DNA of 54,190 nucleotides from Vreelandella alkaliphila. GTDB taxonomy: Bacteria; Pseudomonadota; Gammaproteobacteria; Pseudomonadales; Halomonadaceae. This document shows, piece after piece, positions 8,924 through 17,701 of the stretch. Under the pieces are notes generated by a model. It ran no database searches. It was not told the origin of the DNA and saw nothing but the letters and a program-made list of their open reading frames with translations. The stretch's first letter is position 1. Every line of letters starts with the position of its first letter. The translations under genes were made by a program, and so were the position numbers. The stretch is taken from positions 1 through 54,190 of the forward strand of contig NZ_JABASV010000017.1 of NCBI RefSeq assembly GCF_016107625.1, read 5' to 3'.

Positions 8924-9750
8924 TGCGCCGGATTGGTGATGCACCCGCTGTGCGGCGTTTACTGATTGGCGCCGCTCTGTTGCTGTCAGCGCTATTTTTG
9001 CTGCTACCTTTGGTGGCAATTTTTGCCCAAGCCTTCTCCCAAGGCGTGATGGTCTTTTGGGCCAACGTTAGCAATACATTCACCCTGCACGCGATTGGCC
9101 TGACGCTCGTCATTGCGTTATTAACCATACCGATTTGCCTAGTATTTGGCGTCGCCTTGGCGTGGCTGGTTACCCGCTTCAGTTTCCCGGGCCGTCGTAT
9201 TTTACAAACGCTGATCGATATTCCATTTGCCGTTTCCCCCGTAGTGGCCGGGCTTATCTATCTGTTGCTATATGGCCGTAATGGTTGGATTGGCAGTTGG
9301 CTAGATACCCACGATATTCAACTGATGTTCGCTTGGCCCGGCATTTTAATGGTAACTATTTTCGTGACCTGCCCGTTTGTGGCCCGCGAACTCATTCCGC
9401 TTATGCAGGCCCAAGGTTCCCGAGAAGAAGAAGCCGCCGTGACCCTCGGCGCTGGCGGCTGGACCACCTTCCGACGTGTCACGCTACCTAACATTCGCTG
9501 GGCACTGCTCTACGGGATCATCCTCACCAACGCGCGTGCCGTGGGTGAATTTGGTGCCGTTTCGGTGGTCGCTGGGGCTATTCGCGGAAAGACCAACACC
9601 TTACCGCTGCATCTAGAGCAGCTTTATCAGGATTACAACGCGGTGGGCGCGTTTGCCAGCGCCGCGCTGCTGGCCCTTATTGCCCTGTTAACCCTTGCGG
9701 CCAAGGCAGGCCTGGAATGGCGCGCAGCGCGCCAGGAGGCATTTTTATGA
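8923..9750 (+). CDS. cysW: Sulfate/thiosulfate ABC transporter permease CysW
   Basis: The second permease subunit, 275 residues from the ATG that overlaps the cysT stop (TAATG), preceded by GGAGGAACAGGC. The frame stays open upstream, but that region would lie inside cysT and lacks a good ribosome site. Six hydrophobic segments and the EAA loop [19 protein letters not shown] are present, and [20 protein letters not shown] is characteristic of CysW. It overlaps cysA by four bases (ATGA), another sign of translational coupling. Confidence 0.94.
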   Translation: MRRIGDAPAVRRLLIGAALLLSALFLLLPLVAIFAQAFSQGVMVFWANVSNTFTLHAIGLTLVIALLTIPICLVFGVALAWLVTRFSFPGRRILQTLIDIPFAVSPVVAGLIYLLLYGRNGWIGSWLDTHDIQLMFAWPGILMVTIFVTCPFVARELIPLMQAQGSREEEAAVTLGAGGWTTFRRVTLPNIRWALLYGIILTNARAVGEFGAVSVVAGAIRGKTNTLPLHLEQLYQDYNAVGAFASAALLALIALLTLAAKAGLEWRAARQEAFL

Positions 9751-10841
9751 GTATTCGCCTACAGAACATCTCCAAGCACTTTGCCAATACCCAAGCGCTT
9801 GAGCCGATCAATCTGGACATTCATGAAGGCGAACTAGTCGGCCTGCTTGGCCCGTCTGGCTCAGGAAAAACCACACTTTTACGTATTATTGCCGGCTTGG
9901 AGAGCGCTGACCGCTCTCCTCAACCCGGTAAAATACTGTTCGGCGACCGCGATGTAACTAACGTTCACGTTCGCGATCGCCGCATTGGATTTGTTTTCCA
10001 ACACTACGCTCTCTTCCGCCATATGAGCGTGTACGACAATGTAGCCTTTGGGTTAACCGTGATGCCCAAAAAGCGCCGCCCATCCAACGGCGAGATTCGC
10101 GCCCGTGTCTTTAGGCTGCTGGAAATGGTTCAACTGCAGCATTTAGCGAACCGTTTGCCTGCCCAGCTCTCTGGCGGCCAGCAGCAACGTGTTTCGCTTG
10201 CACGCGCCCTGGCCGTTGAGCCTGACGTGCTGTTATTGGATGAACCATTTGGTGCGCTGGATGCCAAGGTGCGCCAGGACCTACGACGCTGGTTACGCCG
10301 CCTGCATGAAGAACTTAACTTTACCAGCGTGTTTGTTACCCACGATCAAGAAGAAGCGCTGGAGCTGTCTGACCGTGTAGTGGTGATGAGTAACGGACGT
10401 ATCGAGCAAATTGATACGCCTGAAACGCTCTATCGTTCGCCCAAAAATCGTTTTGTATTTGAATTCCTTGGCGACGTTAACCACTTAGAAGGCAAAGTAC
10501 ATCAAGGCGTGCTCACCTGCGGCGACGCTCATCTCACTGTTGACTTGCCTGACGGTGACGAAGAGCTATTGCTACGCCCTCATGAAGTGCGCCTTGCCCA
10601 GCAGCCTAGTGCAGAGAGTCATCTGCCGGTGACGGTTACGGCCATTTCACCGGTAGGTGCTGAAGTGCGTGTTGAGCTGGAAGCCGACTGGCTGGCTAAG
10701 CCGTGGCTTGCAACGGTGCGCCATGCTGATTTTGAACAGCTTGAGATGCGCCGCGGACAACGCCTCTTCGTCCATCCACGGCAATGGCACCGTTTCCCCG
10801 CAACAGAGTCAAAGGTGACGGAGCAAAGCCGCGCCGCTTAG
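9747..10841 (+). CDS. cysA: Sulfate/thiosulfate ABC transporter ATP-binding protein CysA
   Basis: The ATPase that drives the CysTW channel. It has Walker [10 protein letters not shown], the Q-loop in [12 protein letters not shown], signature LSGGQQQR, Walker B VLLLDEP and the switch histidine in VTHDQEEA, followed by a C-terminal TOBE-like regulatory region from about residue 240. The ATG at 9747 overlaps the cysW stop and has AGGAGG upstream; the resulting 364 residues match the E. coli protein length. A weak hairpin (GGCAGCT 10883-10889 with AGCTGCC 10910-10916) downstream may end the operon. No cysM or other sulfur gene follows. Confidence 0.94.
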   Translation: MSIRLQNISKHFANTQALEPINLDIHEGELVGLLGPSGSGKTTLLRIIAGLESADRSPQPGKILFGDRDVTNVHVRDRRIGFVFQHYALFRHMSVYDNVAFGLTVMPKKRRPSNGEIRARVFRLLEMVQLQHLANRLPAQLSGGQQQRVSLARALAVEPDVLLLDEPFGALDAKVRQDLRRWLRRLHEELNFTSVFVTHDQEEALELSDRVVVMSNGRIEQIDTPETLYRSPKNRFVFEFLGDVNHLEGKVHQGVLTCGDAHLTVDLPDGDEELLLRPHEVRLAQQPSAESHLPVTVTAISPVGAEVRVELEADWLAKPWLATVRHADFEQLEMRRGQRLFVHPRQWHRFPATESKVTEQSRAA

Positions 10842-10974
10842 GGCATGCCAACAACGGCACAAGCACAACTGTACAAGCAGAGGGCAGCTTTAGTTCGCGA
10901 CCGATTTAGAGCTGCCACCTCCTACCTTTCTTTAACTCGCGACAGATAAGTTATCAGCCTGTATCAACAGCTGG

Positions 10975-11589
10975 TTAGCGCATTTGCCTAAACGTTAGGC
11001 TCACCCGCGGCCCACAATCTTTCTTGGTTTTAGGCAGGCTATGTAGCCAGTTTTGCTGCGTGGCACCTTTCATCACCAACAGACTACCGTGCTCTAGATT
11101 AAGCGATAGACTCTCTCCTGTTTTTTTATGTTTAAACGAAAATCTCCTTTCGCCACCTAGGCTCAACGCTCCAATCACACCATTCTCAACCAGGTCTTTT
11201 TCAGCATCACTGTGCCAACTCATACCTTCCGCGCCTGAACTATAGAAGTTACACAAGCACGAATTAAATACTTCACCGCAGCTACTCTCCACTACCTGCT
11301 TAATCTCTTGTAAAAAACCAGGCCACACTGACGCCATCTTCGTATATCCAGAGTAGGTATAAGAGATAGGCTCATCCGCATACCAGGCTATTTTCCTCTT
11401 AGTAATGATCTCTTTTCCGTAAATAAACGCTCGATCATGCTCCCAGCTTAGTTCGCCCCGACATTTAGCTAGATATATATCGGCAGTGGCCGTCTCTAGA
11501 ATTTTACCGTGATAATAGACCGCCCCATCTTGTGGAAGCAGGTTAATCAACTTCATGTCGTCGTTTTCAAACAGATCTGTGAACGTCAT
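10975..11589 (-). CDS. AlkB-like Fe(II)/2-oxoglutarate-dependent dioxygenase
   Basis: Probable oxidative DNA/RNA demethylase that removes methyl lesions from 1-methyladenine and 3-methylcytosine. The iron triad can be read as His126 and Asp128 (WHSDAEKDL) and His183 (NWLHSLPK), with the 2-oxoglutarate-binding arginines at Arg195 and Arg201 (PRVSLTFR). The LGGERRFSFKHK and GSLLVMKGATQQ segments resemble the eukaryotic ALKBH2/ALKBH3 branch more than E. coli AlkB. The gene is noticeably richer in A/T than its neighbours and stands alone, which suggests horizontal acquisition. The ribosome site is weak (AGG about 8 bases upstream). RNA versus DNA specificity cannot be told from sequence. Confidence 0.88.
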   Translation of the reverse strand: MTFTDLFENDDMKLINLLPQDGAVYYHGKILETATADIYLAKCRGELSWEHDRAFIYGKEIITKRKIAWYADEPISYTYSGYTKMASVWPGFLQEIKQVVESSCGEVFNSCLCNFYSSGAEGMSWHSDAEKDLVENGVIGALSLGGERRFSFKHKKTGESLSLNLEHGSLLVMKGATQQNWLHSLPKTKKDCGPRVSLTFRQMR

Positions 11590-11774
11590 CGCTATGCCTA
11601 TTTTGTACTCACTATGAAGACAGCAAAAAACAGCCTAACGCATTTGTTCGATATCGCTGACGGCGCTTCTCCCGACATGGCGTTGAAAGCGATGGCACAA
11701 CCCACGCCACCAGGACATACCGCCAGCACACTACCCGCGTTATACTGACGTTTTAGCCATAGCGGAGGAAGACC

Positions 11775-12368
11775 ATGCGTCGGCGCCATTTTTTACACCT
11801 CTCTGGTGCGCTGCTTACCAGCGTTTTGCTAGCAGCCTGCGCTAGCCCTCAGTACCTACAGCTAAGCCCAGAGCGCAGCGCCAGCGTGCCGCAGACAGGC
11901 TCCGGCCAGCAAGTCACCGTGATAGCTGCTGATGCCAGGGAAAGTGAAGTGATTGGAACACGCTCAGGTGGCAGTATGTCTACCGCGCAGATTACCGTGA
12001 GCAGTCATGAGCTCATTCCGCAGTTGCAAGCCGAAGCAGAACGCGCTGTACGCGATATGGGGTTCACTCCTACTCGCGATGCTGCCCAAGGCCGCCCGAG
12101 CATTACTCTTGAACTTGCAAGCCTTAACTATGCCAGAGGTAACAGCGGACAGCCGCTAGTCGGCGAAGCGCGTATTGAAGGGGTTTTTCGGGCAATCGCC
12201 CAGAATAAAGGCACGACGTATACCGGCACTTACACCTCGCGACGCACCCAAGGCTATGCCATCAAGCCCGGCGAAGATGCCAATACACGCATGCTAAACG
12301 ATTTGTTAAGTGATGGTTTAAATCGTGCGTTTAGTGACCCAGAGCTGGGCCGCTTACTCGCTCGCTAA
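11775..12368 (+). CDS. YajG-family lipoprotein
   Basis: A 197-residue predicted lipoprotein with lipobox LLAAC (Cys22) and a conserved YajG-like body (VTVIAADARES, a central ELIPQLQAEAERAVRDMGF segment and RRTQGYAIKPG). GCGGAGGAAG precedes the ATG. The N-terminus reads RRRHFLH, close to the twin-arginine consensus SRRxFLK, so export through Tat rather than Sec is possible. Residue 23 is Ala, not Asp, which predicts sorting to the outer membrane. YajG function is unknown; in enterobacteria it neighbours ampG, which is not seen here. Confidence 0.85.
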   Translation: MRRRHFLHLSGALLTSVLLAACASPQYLQLSPERSASVPQTGSGQQVTVIAADARESEVIGTRSGGSMSTAQITVSSHELIPQLQAEAERAVRDMGFTPTRDAAQGRPSITLELASLNYARGNSGQPLVGEARIEGVFRAIAQNKGTTYTGTYTSRRTQGYAIKPGEDANTRMLNDLLSDGLNRAFSDPELGRLLAR

Positions 12369-12400
12369 ACAGTTTTATCCTGATAGCTTATTCTGAGAAC

Positions 12401-12423
12401 ATCTGCCCGCTTTACGGGCAGAT
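12401..12423. terminator. Hairpin between convergent yajG-like gene and tpm
   Basis: Perfect 9-bp stem ATCTGCCCG / CGGGCAGAT with a 5-base loop, located between the two stop codons. The flanking T/A runs are short, so it would be a weak, possibly bidirectional, terminator. Confidence 0.6.
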
Positions 12424-13056
12424 TTATAGGTGCGGGCCACGACGCTCCAGGACCCAAACGCTTTCGCTGCGTCCCCGCTCATCAGCCTCTCTATTCTCAA
12501 CCAATTCAACACGGAAGTTGGGCATAAACAAATGCTCAATTTCACTGTTGGGCACACTGTAAGGCGGGCCGGCATTGTCTTCATCGTGAGTTAACCCCAC
12601 TAATAACCCTTTAGCACCAGGCGGCACTAATTGGGCAAGGTGGAAGGCATAGCGCTCTCGAGTAGCCAGAGGCAGTGCAATTAATGAAGCTCGGTCATAA
12701 AATGCGCCCACTTCTGCTGCCTGCTTGATATGCAAGTGAAAAAAATCACCGCACCACAATTCAACGCTACCCTGGCGTGAGACATTAAAACCTGCCTGGG
12801 TATAGCGCGATACACTCGCACTGCGCTGGGCCAGAAACTGCTCTATTGCTTCAGGAGCCAACTCGATCCCCAACACGGGGTGCCCTTCATCTGCTAGCCA
12901 ACGCATATCCAGGCTTTTTCCGCATAACGGCACAAGTACTTTGGCCCCAGGCGTCACATTAAGCGTAGGCCAGTACTGGACCAGCGCCGAGTGTGTATCG
13001 GACAAATGAAAGCCAATACGTCCCTCTTGCCAACGTTGGCGCCAGGGGTTTTCCAT
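12424..13056 (-). CDS. tpm: Thiopurine S-methyltransferase
   Basis: A SAM-dependent methyltransferase of the TPMT family, which in bacteria methylates thiopurines and, in Pseudomonas, tellurite and selenium compounds. The N-terminal ENPWRQRWQEGRIGFH, the SAM loop VLVPLCGKSLDMRWLA, GIELAPEAIEQF and the FYDRASLIALP segment are characteristic. I prefer the ATG at 13056 (210 residues), which has GAGGTGG about 7 bases upstream, over a GTG three codons earlier that overlaps this site. It is a single gene convergent with the YajG-like lipoprotein gene. Confidence 0.93.
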   Translation of the reverse strand: MENPWRQRWQEGRIGFHLSDTHSALVQYWPTLNVTPGAKVLVPLCGKSLDMRWLADEGHPVLGIELAPEAIEQFLAQRSASVSRYTQAGFNVSRQGSVELWCGDFFHLHIKQAAEVGAFYDRASLIALPLATRERYAFHLAQLVPPGAKGLLVGLTHDEDNAGPPYSVPNSEIEHLFMPNFRVELVENREADERGRSESVWVLERRGPHL

Positions 13057-13110
13057 TGCGGCCACCTCGTACTCGAAATTTATACGTAACGCTTGTTTTT
13101 TAACGTCGCT

Positions 13111-13746
13111 TTAAAACCAGCGGTCTCTCTTTTTACGACGACGCGGCAAATGGGGAACAATCAGACCCACTAATAACCCAGCACCCGCAACCCCACCACC
13201 GTACATGAAATAGCGCATAAGCAGATCTTCTTCCTGCGTGTCTAGTCGCGCCTGTAAGGCACGCACCTGCTGGCGAGACTGCTCAGCTTCACTATCAAGC
13301 TCGTGGTTACGCGCTTCTAACTCGACGATCCGCTTTTCACGAATATCAAGTGTTTCCGCCATAGAAGAAACGCGCTGATCCCAAGTATCGTTAATACCAT
13401 CTAGTTCTTGGGTAAGCTCATCGACTTGGGCTTGTAGTACGGGTAACTGTTCACGGGCGCTCGGGTCTTGCTGTAGCTCACTACTTAGCACCCACACCGT
13501 ATCGCCGCTATTGCTACGTACGCGGGTATAATCGCCGCTTGTTTCAAGCACTTCGACCTGTTCACCTGCATTTAACGTTCCCACAATGCGATAACCATCG
13601 GTTGGGCCACTACGCACATACGTGCTTAACTCATCGCTTACCCAAGCTTGGTTATCAGACTGGGCAAATGCGGGGGTTCCTCCGATACTCAACAACACGC
13701 CAACGGCAGTGGCGTAACAACTACTACGAAGTTTATTTACTTGCAT
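13111..13746 (-). CDS. SH3-domain, coiled-coil membrane protein (TIGR04211/YgiM type)
   Basis: A 211-residue envelope protein with clear architecture: signal peptide to about residue 29 (AFAQ), a bacterial SH3 domain at roughly 33-92 (YVRSGPTDGYRIVGTLNAGE, WVLSSEL), a long heptad-rich coiled coil at about 97-175, one transmembrane helix (about 183-200) and a strongly basic cytoplasmic tail PRRRKKRDRW. This matches the YgiM/TIGR04211 family, whose exact role is not established; the SH3 domain presumably faces the periplasm. A terminator for the upstream DUF1820 gene separates the two. Confidence 0.87.
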   Translation of the reverse strand: MQVNKLRSSCYATAVGVLLSIGGTPAFAQSDNQAWVSDELSTYVRSGPTDGYRIVGTLNAGEQVEVLETSGDYTRVRSNSGDTVWVLSSELQQDPSAREQLPVLQAQVDELTQELDGINDTWDQRVSSMAETLDIREKRIVELEARNHELDSEAEQSRQQVRALQARLDTQEEDLLMRYFMYGGGVAGAGLLVGLIVPHLPRRRKKRDRWF

Positions 13747-13764
13747 AACGTCATGTCCTGATTG

Positions 13765-13799
13765 TAAAAACGCGCGAGGCAGACGAAGCCGTCGCGCGT
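13765..13799 (-). terminator. Rho-independent terminator after DUF1820 gene
   Basis: Read on the minus strand, ACGCGCGA pairs with TCGCGCGT (8 bp; an inner GGC/GCC extends it after a mismatch) and is followed by a TTTT run. It lies between the DUF1820 gene and the SH3-domain gene and would isolate them transcriptionally. Confidence 0.7.
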
Positions 13800-13830
13800 A
13801 TCGCTCAAAGCGGTGCGCTTGTCTAGGCGC

Positions 13831-14160
13831 TTACCCTTCTCCACGAGGCGGCAATGGAAAGGGACGAGGAAACTCTGCGACGCGAGCATCGCTTTTAACT
13901 GCTTTCAAAGGGCCTTCACGTTCTACTTCATCAATACGCACAATGGCGTTAAGCGGCAGATAGCTGCGCTTAACACCTTCAAAGGTACGCTGTAGCTTTT
14001 CCGCCCCTGGATCAACAACAACCCGCGACGCATCGTCAAAGACAAACTCCTCGACTTCAATAAAGCCCCAGAGTTCGCTTTGAAAGATTTCTCTGACGTA
14101 TAAATCCCATATTTCACCCTGCTGGTGAACCACCACACGGTAGATCGGCTTGGCCGCCAT
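13831..14160 (-). CDS. DUF1820 family protein
   Basis: A small 109-residue cytoplasmic protein with the features I associate with DUF1820: a start of AKPIYRVVVHQQGEIWDLYVR, a central WGFIEVEEFVFD and ERTFEGVKRSYLPLNAIVRIDEV-like segment (here beginning QRTFEGVK). The C-terminus is proline-rich (FPRPFPLPPRGEG). The family is conserved in gammaproteobacteria but has no assigned function; the composition suggests a small beta-rich fold. It is transcribed divergently from the ATP-grasp gene across a 213-bp gap. Confidence 0.85.
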   Translation of the reverse strand: MAAKPIYRVVVHQQGEIWDLYVREIFQSELWGFIEVEEFVFDDASRVVVDPGAEKLQRTFEGVKRSYLPLNAIVRIDEVEREGPLKAVKSDARVAEFPRPFPLPPRGEG

Positions 14161-14373
14161 CTTGGCCTATTCCTCTTGCCACTTGAACATAATGTTAAGG
14201 AGCCTAGCCTAACATACTCAGGGGTTTGCTCTTTAATATGCCACCCTCAAAAGCGCTTATTTTTGGCTACTTTCACCTTCAGAGGCTGCTAATTAGCCGA
14301 CGGAAGGCCCTATCGTGTATGGTGAAGTAAGTGGTATGGCAACTTTATTCACTCACCCACAGGAGTCACCGTC

Positions 14374-15597
14374 ATGCAAAAGGATCCCAATAAGGGCTAT
14401 ATCGCCCTACTAGGTTGGAGCCTCAATGCGATCGAAGCGGCTGAGAATTTTGACCGCCGCTACATCGTGGTTGCACCCGATTGGGCCGAGGAGTACTGCC
14501 AGAAACATGACATCCCCTACGTTCCCTGGAATTTTGAGCGTCTCAATGATCGCTCCATCGAAATTGCTGAAACGCTGAAAGCAAAAGGCGTCGACGTCGC
14601 TATCCCGCTCTATGAGGAAACCGTTGAGTGGGCAGGCGCTATTAATTCAGTGCTACTCGACAATCCACGTATTTACGGGCAATCGCTGTTGCTTCGCGAC
14701 AAAGCATTGATGAAGCGCCGCGCCCAGCTTGGTGGCATTCGCGTGGGTATTTTCGAAGAAGCCCACGATAAAGATGACGTAGTGCGCTTTCTTAAACGCG
14801 TTAATCAGACGCTACTCAAGTTGGATGGCGACCCCAACGACCCTATCCACCTGAAGGCGTTCGATAAGGCTGGCTGTCTTGGCCACCGCGTTATTCGCAC
14901 ACCGGATGAAGTCGATACTATTCCGGACGAAGAATTCCCTGTGCTGATGGAGTCTCACTTAGACGGCTGGGAATTCGCCGTAGAAGCGTGGATTCACGAT
15001 GGCAAAATCGCTTTCCTGAATATTTCAGAGTACGTCACACTTGGCTACTCAGTATTTGTGCCCGCGTCTCCAGAGCTTGAAAAATACCGCGAACAGATTA
15101 CGGCACAAATCGAAAAGCTGATCAAAGCGTTTGATATTGAATTCGGTCTCATTCATCCCGAGTACTTTGTCACCAGCGACGGTGAAATGTACTTTGGCGA
15201 AGTCGCTTACCGCCCACCCGGCTTTAAAGTCTTCGAACTTCTCGAGCGGGTTTACGGATTTAACGCCTATCAGGCGTCTATGCTGGTATTCGATCCTAAA
15301 AGCACAAAAGAAGAAGTCGCTGCTTTCTTTCCCAAAGAAGTGGTGGATGCAGATGGGTTTGCGGGCTGCTTTGGCGTTTATCCCCGCCGCCGGGTTGTTA
15401 GCCGCCTGGAGATTCCTGAAGAAACAGAGGATCACCCCTATTTTGAATCCCACGAGCTGACATCACCGGTTGAAGAAACCGTCACTAAACGTACGGCGTT
15501 TGGTACCCACTGGGGCTTGGTCTACTTTAAAGGCGAAGACGCACACACACTGCGTGATCTGCTTAAACGCCAAGAAGACCTCGACTTCTATGTATAA
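14374..15597 (+). CDS. ATP-grasp ligase of unknown substrate
   Basis: A 407-residue protein with an N-terminal pre-ATP-grasp Rossmann-like part (GYIALLGWSLNAIEAAE, then YIVVAPDWAEEYC), a central ATP-grasp lid region from about residue 110, and a C-terminal catalytic core with FGLIHPEYFVTSDGEMYFGE followed by VAYRPPGF. The E-x(3)-RPPG pattern corresponds to the metal/ATP-binding E...N/R-P-G motif of carboxylate-amine and carboxylate-thiol ligases. It therefore probably forms an acyl-phosphate and joins a carboxylate to an amine or thiol. An AGGAG lies upstream of the ATG (CACAGGAGTCACCGTC). The next gene begins 30 bp downstream on the same strand. Substrate and product are unknown to me. Confidence 0.8.
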   Translation: MQKDPNKGYIALLGWSLNAIEAAENFDRRYIVVAPDWAEEYCQKHDIPYVPWNFERLNDRSIEIAETLKAKGVDVAIPLYEETVEWAGAINSVLLDNPRIYGQSLLLRDKALMKRRAQLGGIRVGIFEEAHDKDDVVRFLKRVNQTLLKLDGDPNDPIHLKAFDKAGCLGHRVIRTPDEVDTIPDEEFPVLMESHLDGWEFAVEAWIHDGKIAFLNISEYVTLGYSVFVPASPELEKYREQITAQIEKLIKAFDIEFGLIHPEYFVTSDGEMYFGEVAYRPPGFKVFELLERVYGFNAYQASMLVFDPKSTKEEVAAFFPKEVVDADGFAGCFGVYPRRRVVSRLEIPEETEDHPYFESHELTSPVEETVTKRTAFGTHWGLVYFKGEDAHTLRDLLKRQEDLDFYV

Positions 15598-15627
15598 TCC
15601 CTGCCTCGGCTGGGATAAGGAGTCAAT

Positions 15628-17658
15628 GTGACGATCAATCAAGAGGCATCTTCAACTGAAGATGGCAAGCTCAATGGATTGCTGAGCAAATTTGATGATG
15701 CAGTGCGCCTGCTTTCGCAGGCGCCTGCTTTTTCTAAACCGGCGAAACTGCCCCGCGTAATGGATACTGCGCGCCGAATCTTGATGCAGGAGGGCGGCTG
15801 CGCTGCCCTCGAAGCACGCGCGGCGGATTTTGAATCCGCCGGTGTGTTTGCAGGCTCAGACTGGGAAACCCCACAGTTCCTAGTACCTACCCTCACAACG
15901 TTCTCTCTGAAAAGCCCTGACGCCAATGTGGTCGTTATTGAGGCGCTGAGTGAGCTGCGACTTTTAGCAGTCGCCAAAGGTGATTACTTACATGCTCTGG
16001 TATCCCAAGAGCATGCACACCACTATTTAACCCAAGTAATGGCCATCAATCTGTGGCTGTTATTTAACGCACCTAGCGAAGCCGAACGGGAAACCCAGGG
16101 TCGATTAGCGACTATTCCCAGGCAACTGTTTCAACACCTAGCCGACCGAATTGGCTACGAACACGTTATTGATCAACTGATTGATGAAATATGGCGCATT
16201 TTAAAACAGCGCCCTATTCAGGTTGACGCCATAAAACAGATGATCACCCAAATTGCGCTGTGCCAAGTTAATCCAGCAATTGATTTGGGGGCAAGTGGTC
16301 AAGGGGCTGACAGGCTGGTTAGCTCGCTTTTCGGACCAACCCAAGCTTGTCGTGAAGACCCCGGCGTTGAGCTGTACCGTGAACGACTGGAACGTATGGA
16401 TAACGCGGCTTTGCAAGCGGAATCCACTGGCTTCGCTCGTGCGATGCATGACACAGGGCTGGTATCGCCCTATCACACGATACTGATGCGCTATCTACTC
16501 GAAGAGGGCGACCACCTTCTATCAGAGGCATTAGGTCTCTCTTCGACGGGGCGCGACTGTCTACTCTGCTATCGCGAGCTGGTGCATGCACTGATTCGCG
16601 GGGGTGTTTATCCCGCCACCGCCCAAGCAGTGTATGGCTTGGCACTGCTACTTGAACGGGGCATTCTCTATCAGCCCCCGGTTGCTCCAGCGATGTGGCG
16701 GCAGCTAAATCTAAAGCTTTCAGAGTGGTCAGAAGCACGCTTGAATCTTGCCTATGGTGAAGATGCATCACCCCGCGCACGTTTAATTGAAGGTGTGCTT
16801 TGCATGTTAGGACTGCCGCTGGGTGTAGGACAGGGCAACAACCCTACCTGCCAGTCAGCGAGAGCGCTTTCTATGTGGGCTTATAACGACCCTGACTATC
16901 TACTGCAAATGGTGGCTTGGGCTGCGCGTGATGATGAAATCATTATGCATTTCGAGGGTCAGCCAATCTCTTCAATGGAGAGCGCCTCAGGCGTTGCCTC
17001 CGAGCTTCCGATGGATCTTGACCCAGCCTCGTTGATCGTTGTCCCCCATCTTGACCGTATTTACGCGGAGATGGGCAGGCGCTGCATTGGCCGCGAAGGC
17101 GACCCCCATCGCTGGGTTAACCCAGAATTTCACGGGTGGTGGTCAGGTCGGGGCTTTAGCATCAACGTTGATGTTGCCTCCGGCCAACTTCGCGGTGTGG
17201 ATAGCTTTATTCGTCACTTCTACGCCAGCTATCACCCTTACTACAATGGCAACCAACCGCTAATTCATCCTCAGCCTGCTGGCATTGCCGTCACTGACAG
17301 TGCTGCCCGGTTTATTGGTTGGCATGCAATTACCATTTTGCGCGCCTCGTTAGATCCCAACGATGTGATGAGGATCTATTTTTACAACCCCAATAACGAC
17401 AGCGGCCAAGATTGGGGAGACGGCGTTAAAGTTAGCACCTCAGGTAACGGAGAACGCTTTGGCGAAGCCTCGCTCCCCTTCGCACAGTTCACGTCTCGAT
17501 TATATATTTACCACTTTGATCCGTTGGAGCGTGGCGAGCTGGCCACAGTAACGGAAGAAGAACTTGAATCTGTAAAAGGCTATCTGCATCGCAGCTGGGG
17601 AGCTAGCCGCTTACCCCCTACCGAACTGCAGGCAGACAAAGGGCCACATACTCCGTAG
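15628..17658 (+). CDS. Uncharacterised 676-residue protein with a papain-like catalytic pattern
   Basis: I do not recognise this as a named family. Starting at a GTG with AAGGAG 7 bases upstream, the protein has no signal peptide or obvious membrane helix. Residues 1-380 appear mainly helical. The C-terminal third has the order expected for a papain-fold cysteine enzyme: Gln402 six residues before Cys408 (GQGNNPTCQSARAL; papain has Gln19/Cys25), His566 in FIGWHAITI and an Asn cluster in YFYNPNND (Asn587-Asn590) about 21 residues on. Conserved-looking aromatic loops (WVNPEFHGWWSGRGF) lie between. It could be a protease, amidase, transglutaminase or acyltransferase acting with the adjacent ATP-grasp ligase. 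The catalytic assignment is my inference. Confidence 0.6.
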   Translation: MTINQEASSTEDGKLNGLLSKFDDAVRLLSQAPAFSKPAKLPRVMDTARRILMQEGGCAALEARAADFESAGVFAGSDWETPQFLVPTLTTFSLKSPDANVVVIEALSELRLLAVAKGDYLHALVSQEHAHHYLTQVMAINLWLLFNAPSEAERETQGRLATIPRQLFQHLADRIGYEHVIDQLIDEIWRILKQRPIQVDAIKQMITQIALCQVNPAIDLGASGQGADRLVSSLFGPTQACREDPGVELYRERLERMDNAALQAESTGFARAMHDTGLVSPYHTILMRYLLEEGDHLLSEALGLSSTGRDCLLCYRELVHALIRGGVYPATAQAVYGLALLLERGILYQPPVAPAMWRQLNLKLSEWSEARLNLAYGEDASPRARLIEGVLCMLGLPLGVGQGNNPTCQSARALSMWAYNDPDYLLQMVAWAARDDEIIMHFEGQPISSMESASGVASELPMDLDPASLIVVPHLDRIYAEMGRRCIGREGDPHRWVNPEFHGWWSGRGFSINVDVASGQLRGVDSFIRHFYASYHPYYNGNQPLIHPQPAGIAVTDSAARFIGWHAITILRASLDPNDVMRIYFYNPNNDSGQDWGDGVKVSTSGNGERFGEASLPFAQFTSRLYIYHFDPLERGELATVTEEELESVKGYLHRSWGASRLPPTELQADKGPHTP

Positions 17659-17701
17659 CGAGACTCGCTAGCAGCGTTTAATAACCGCCATATTGACGAC
17701 G

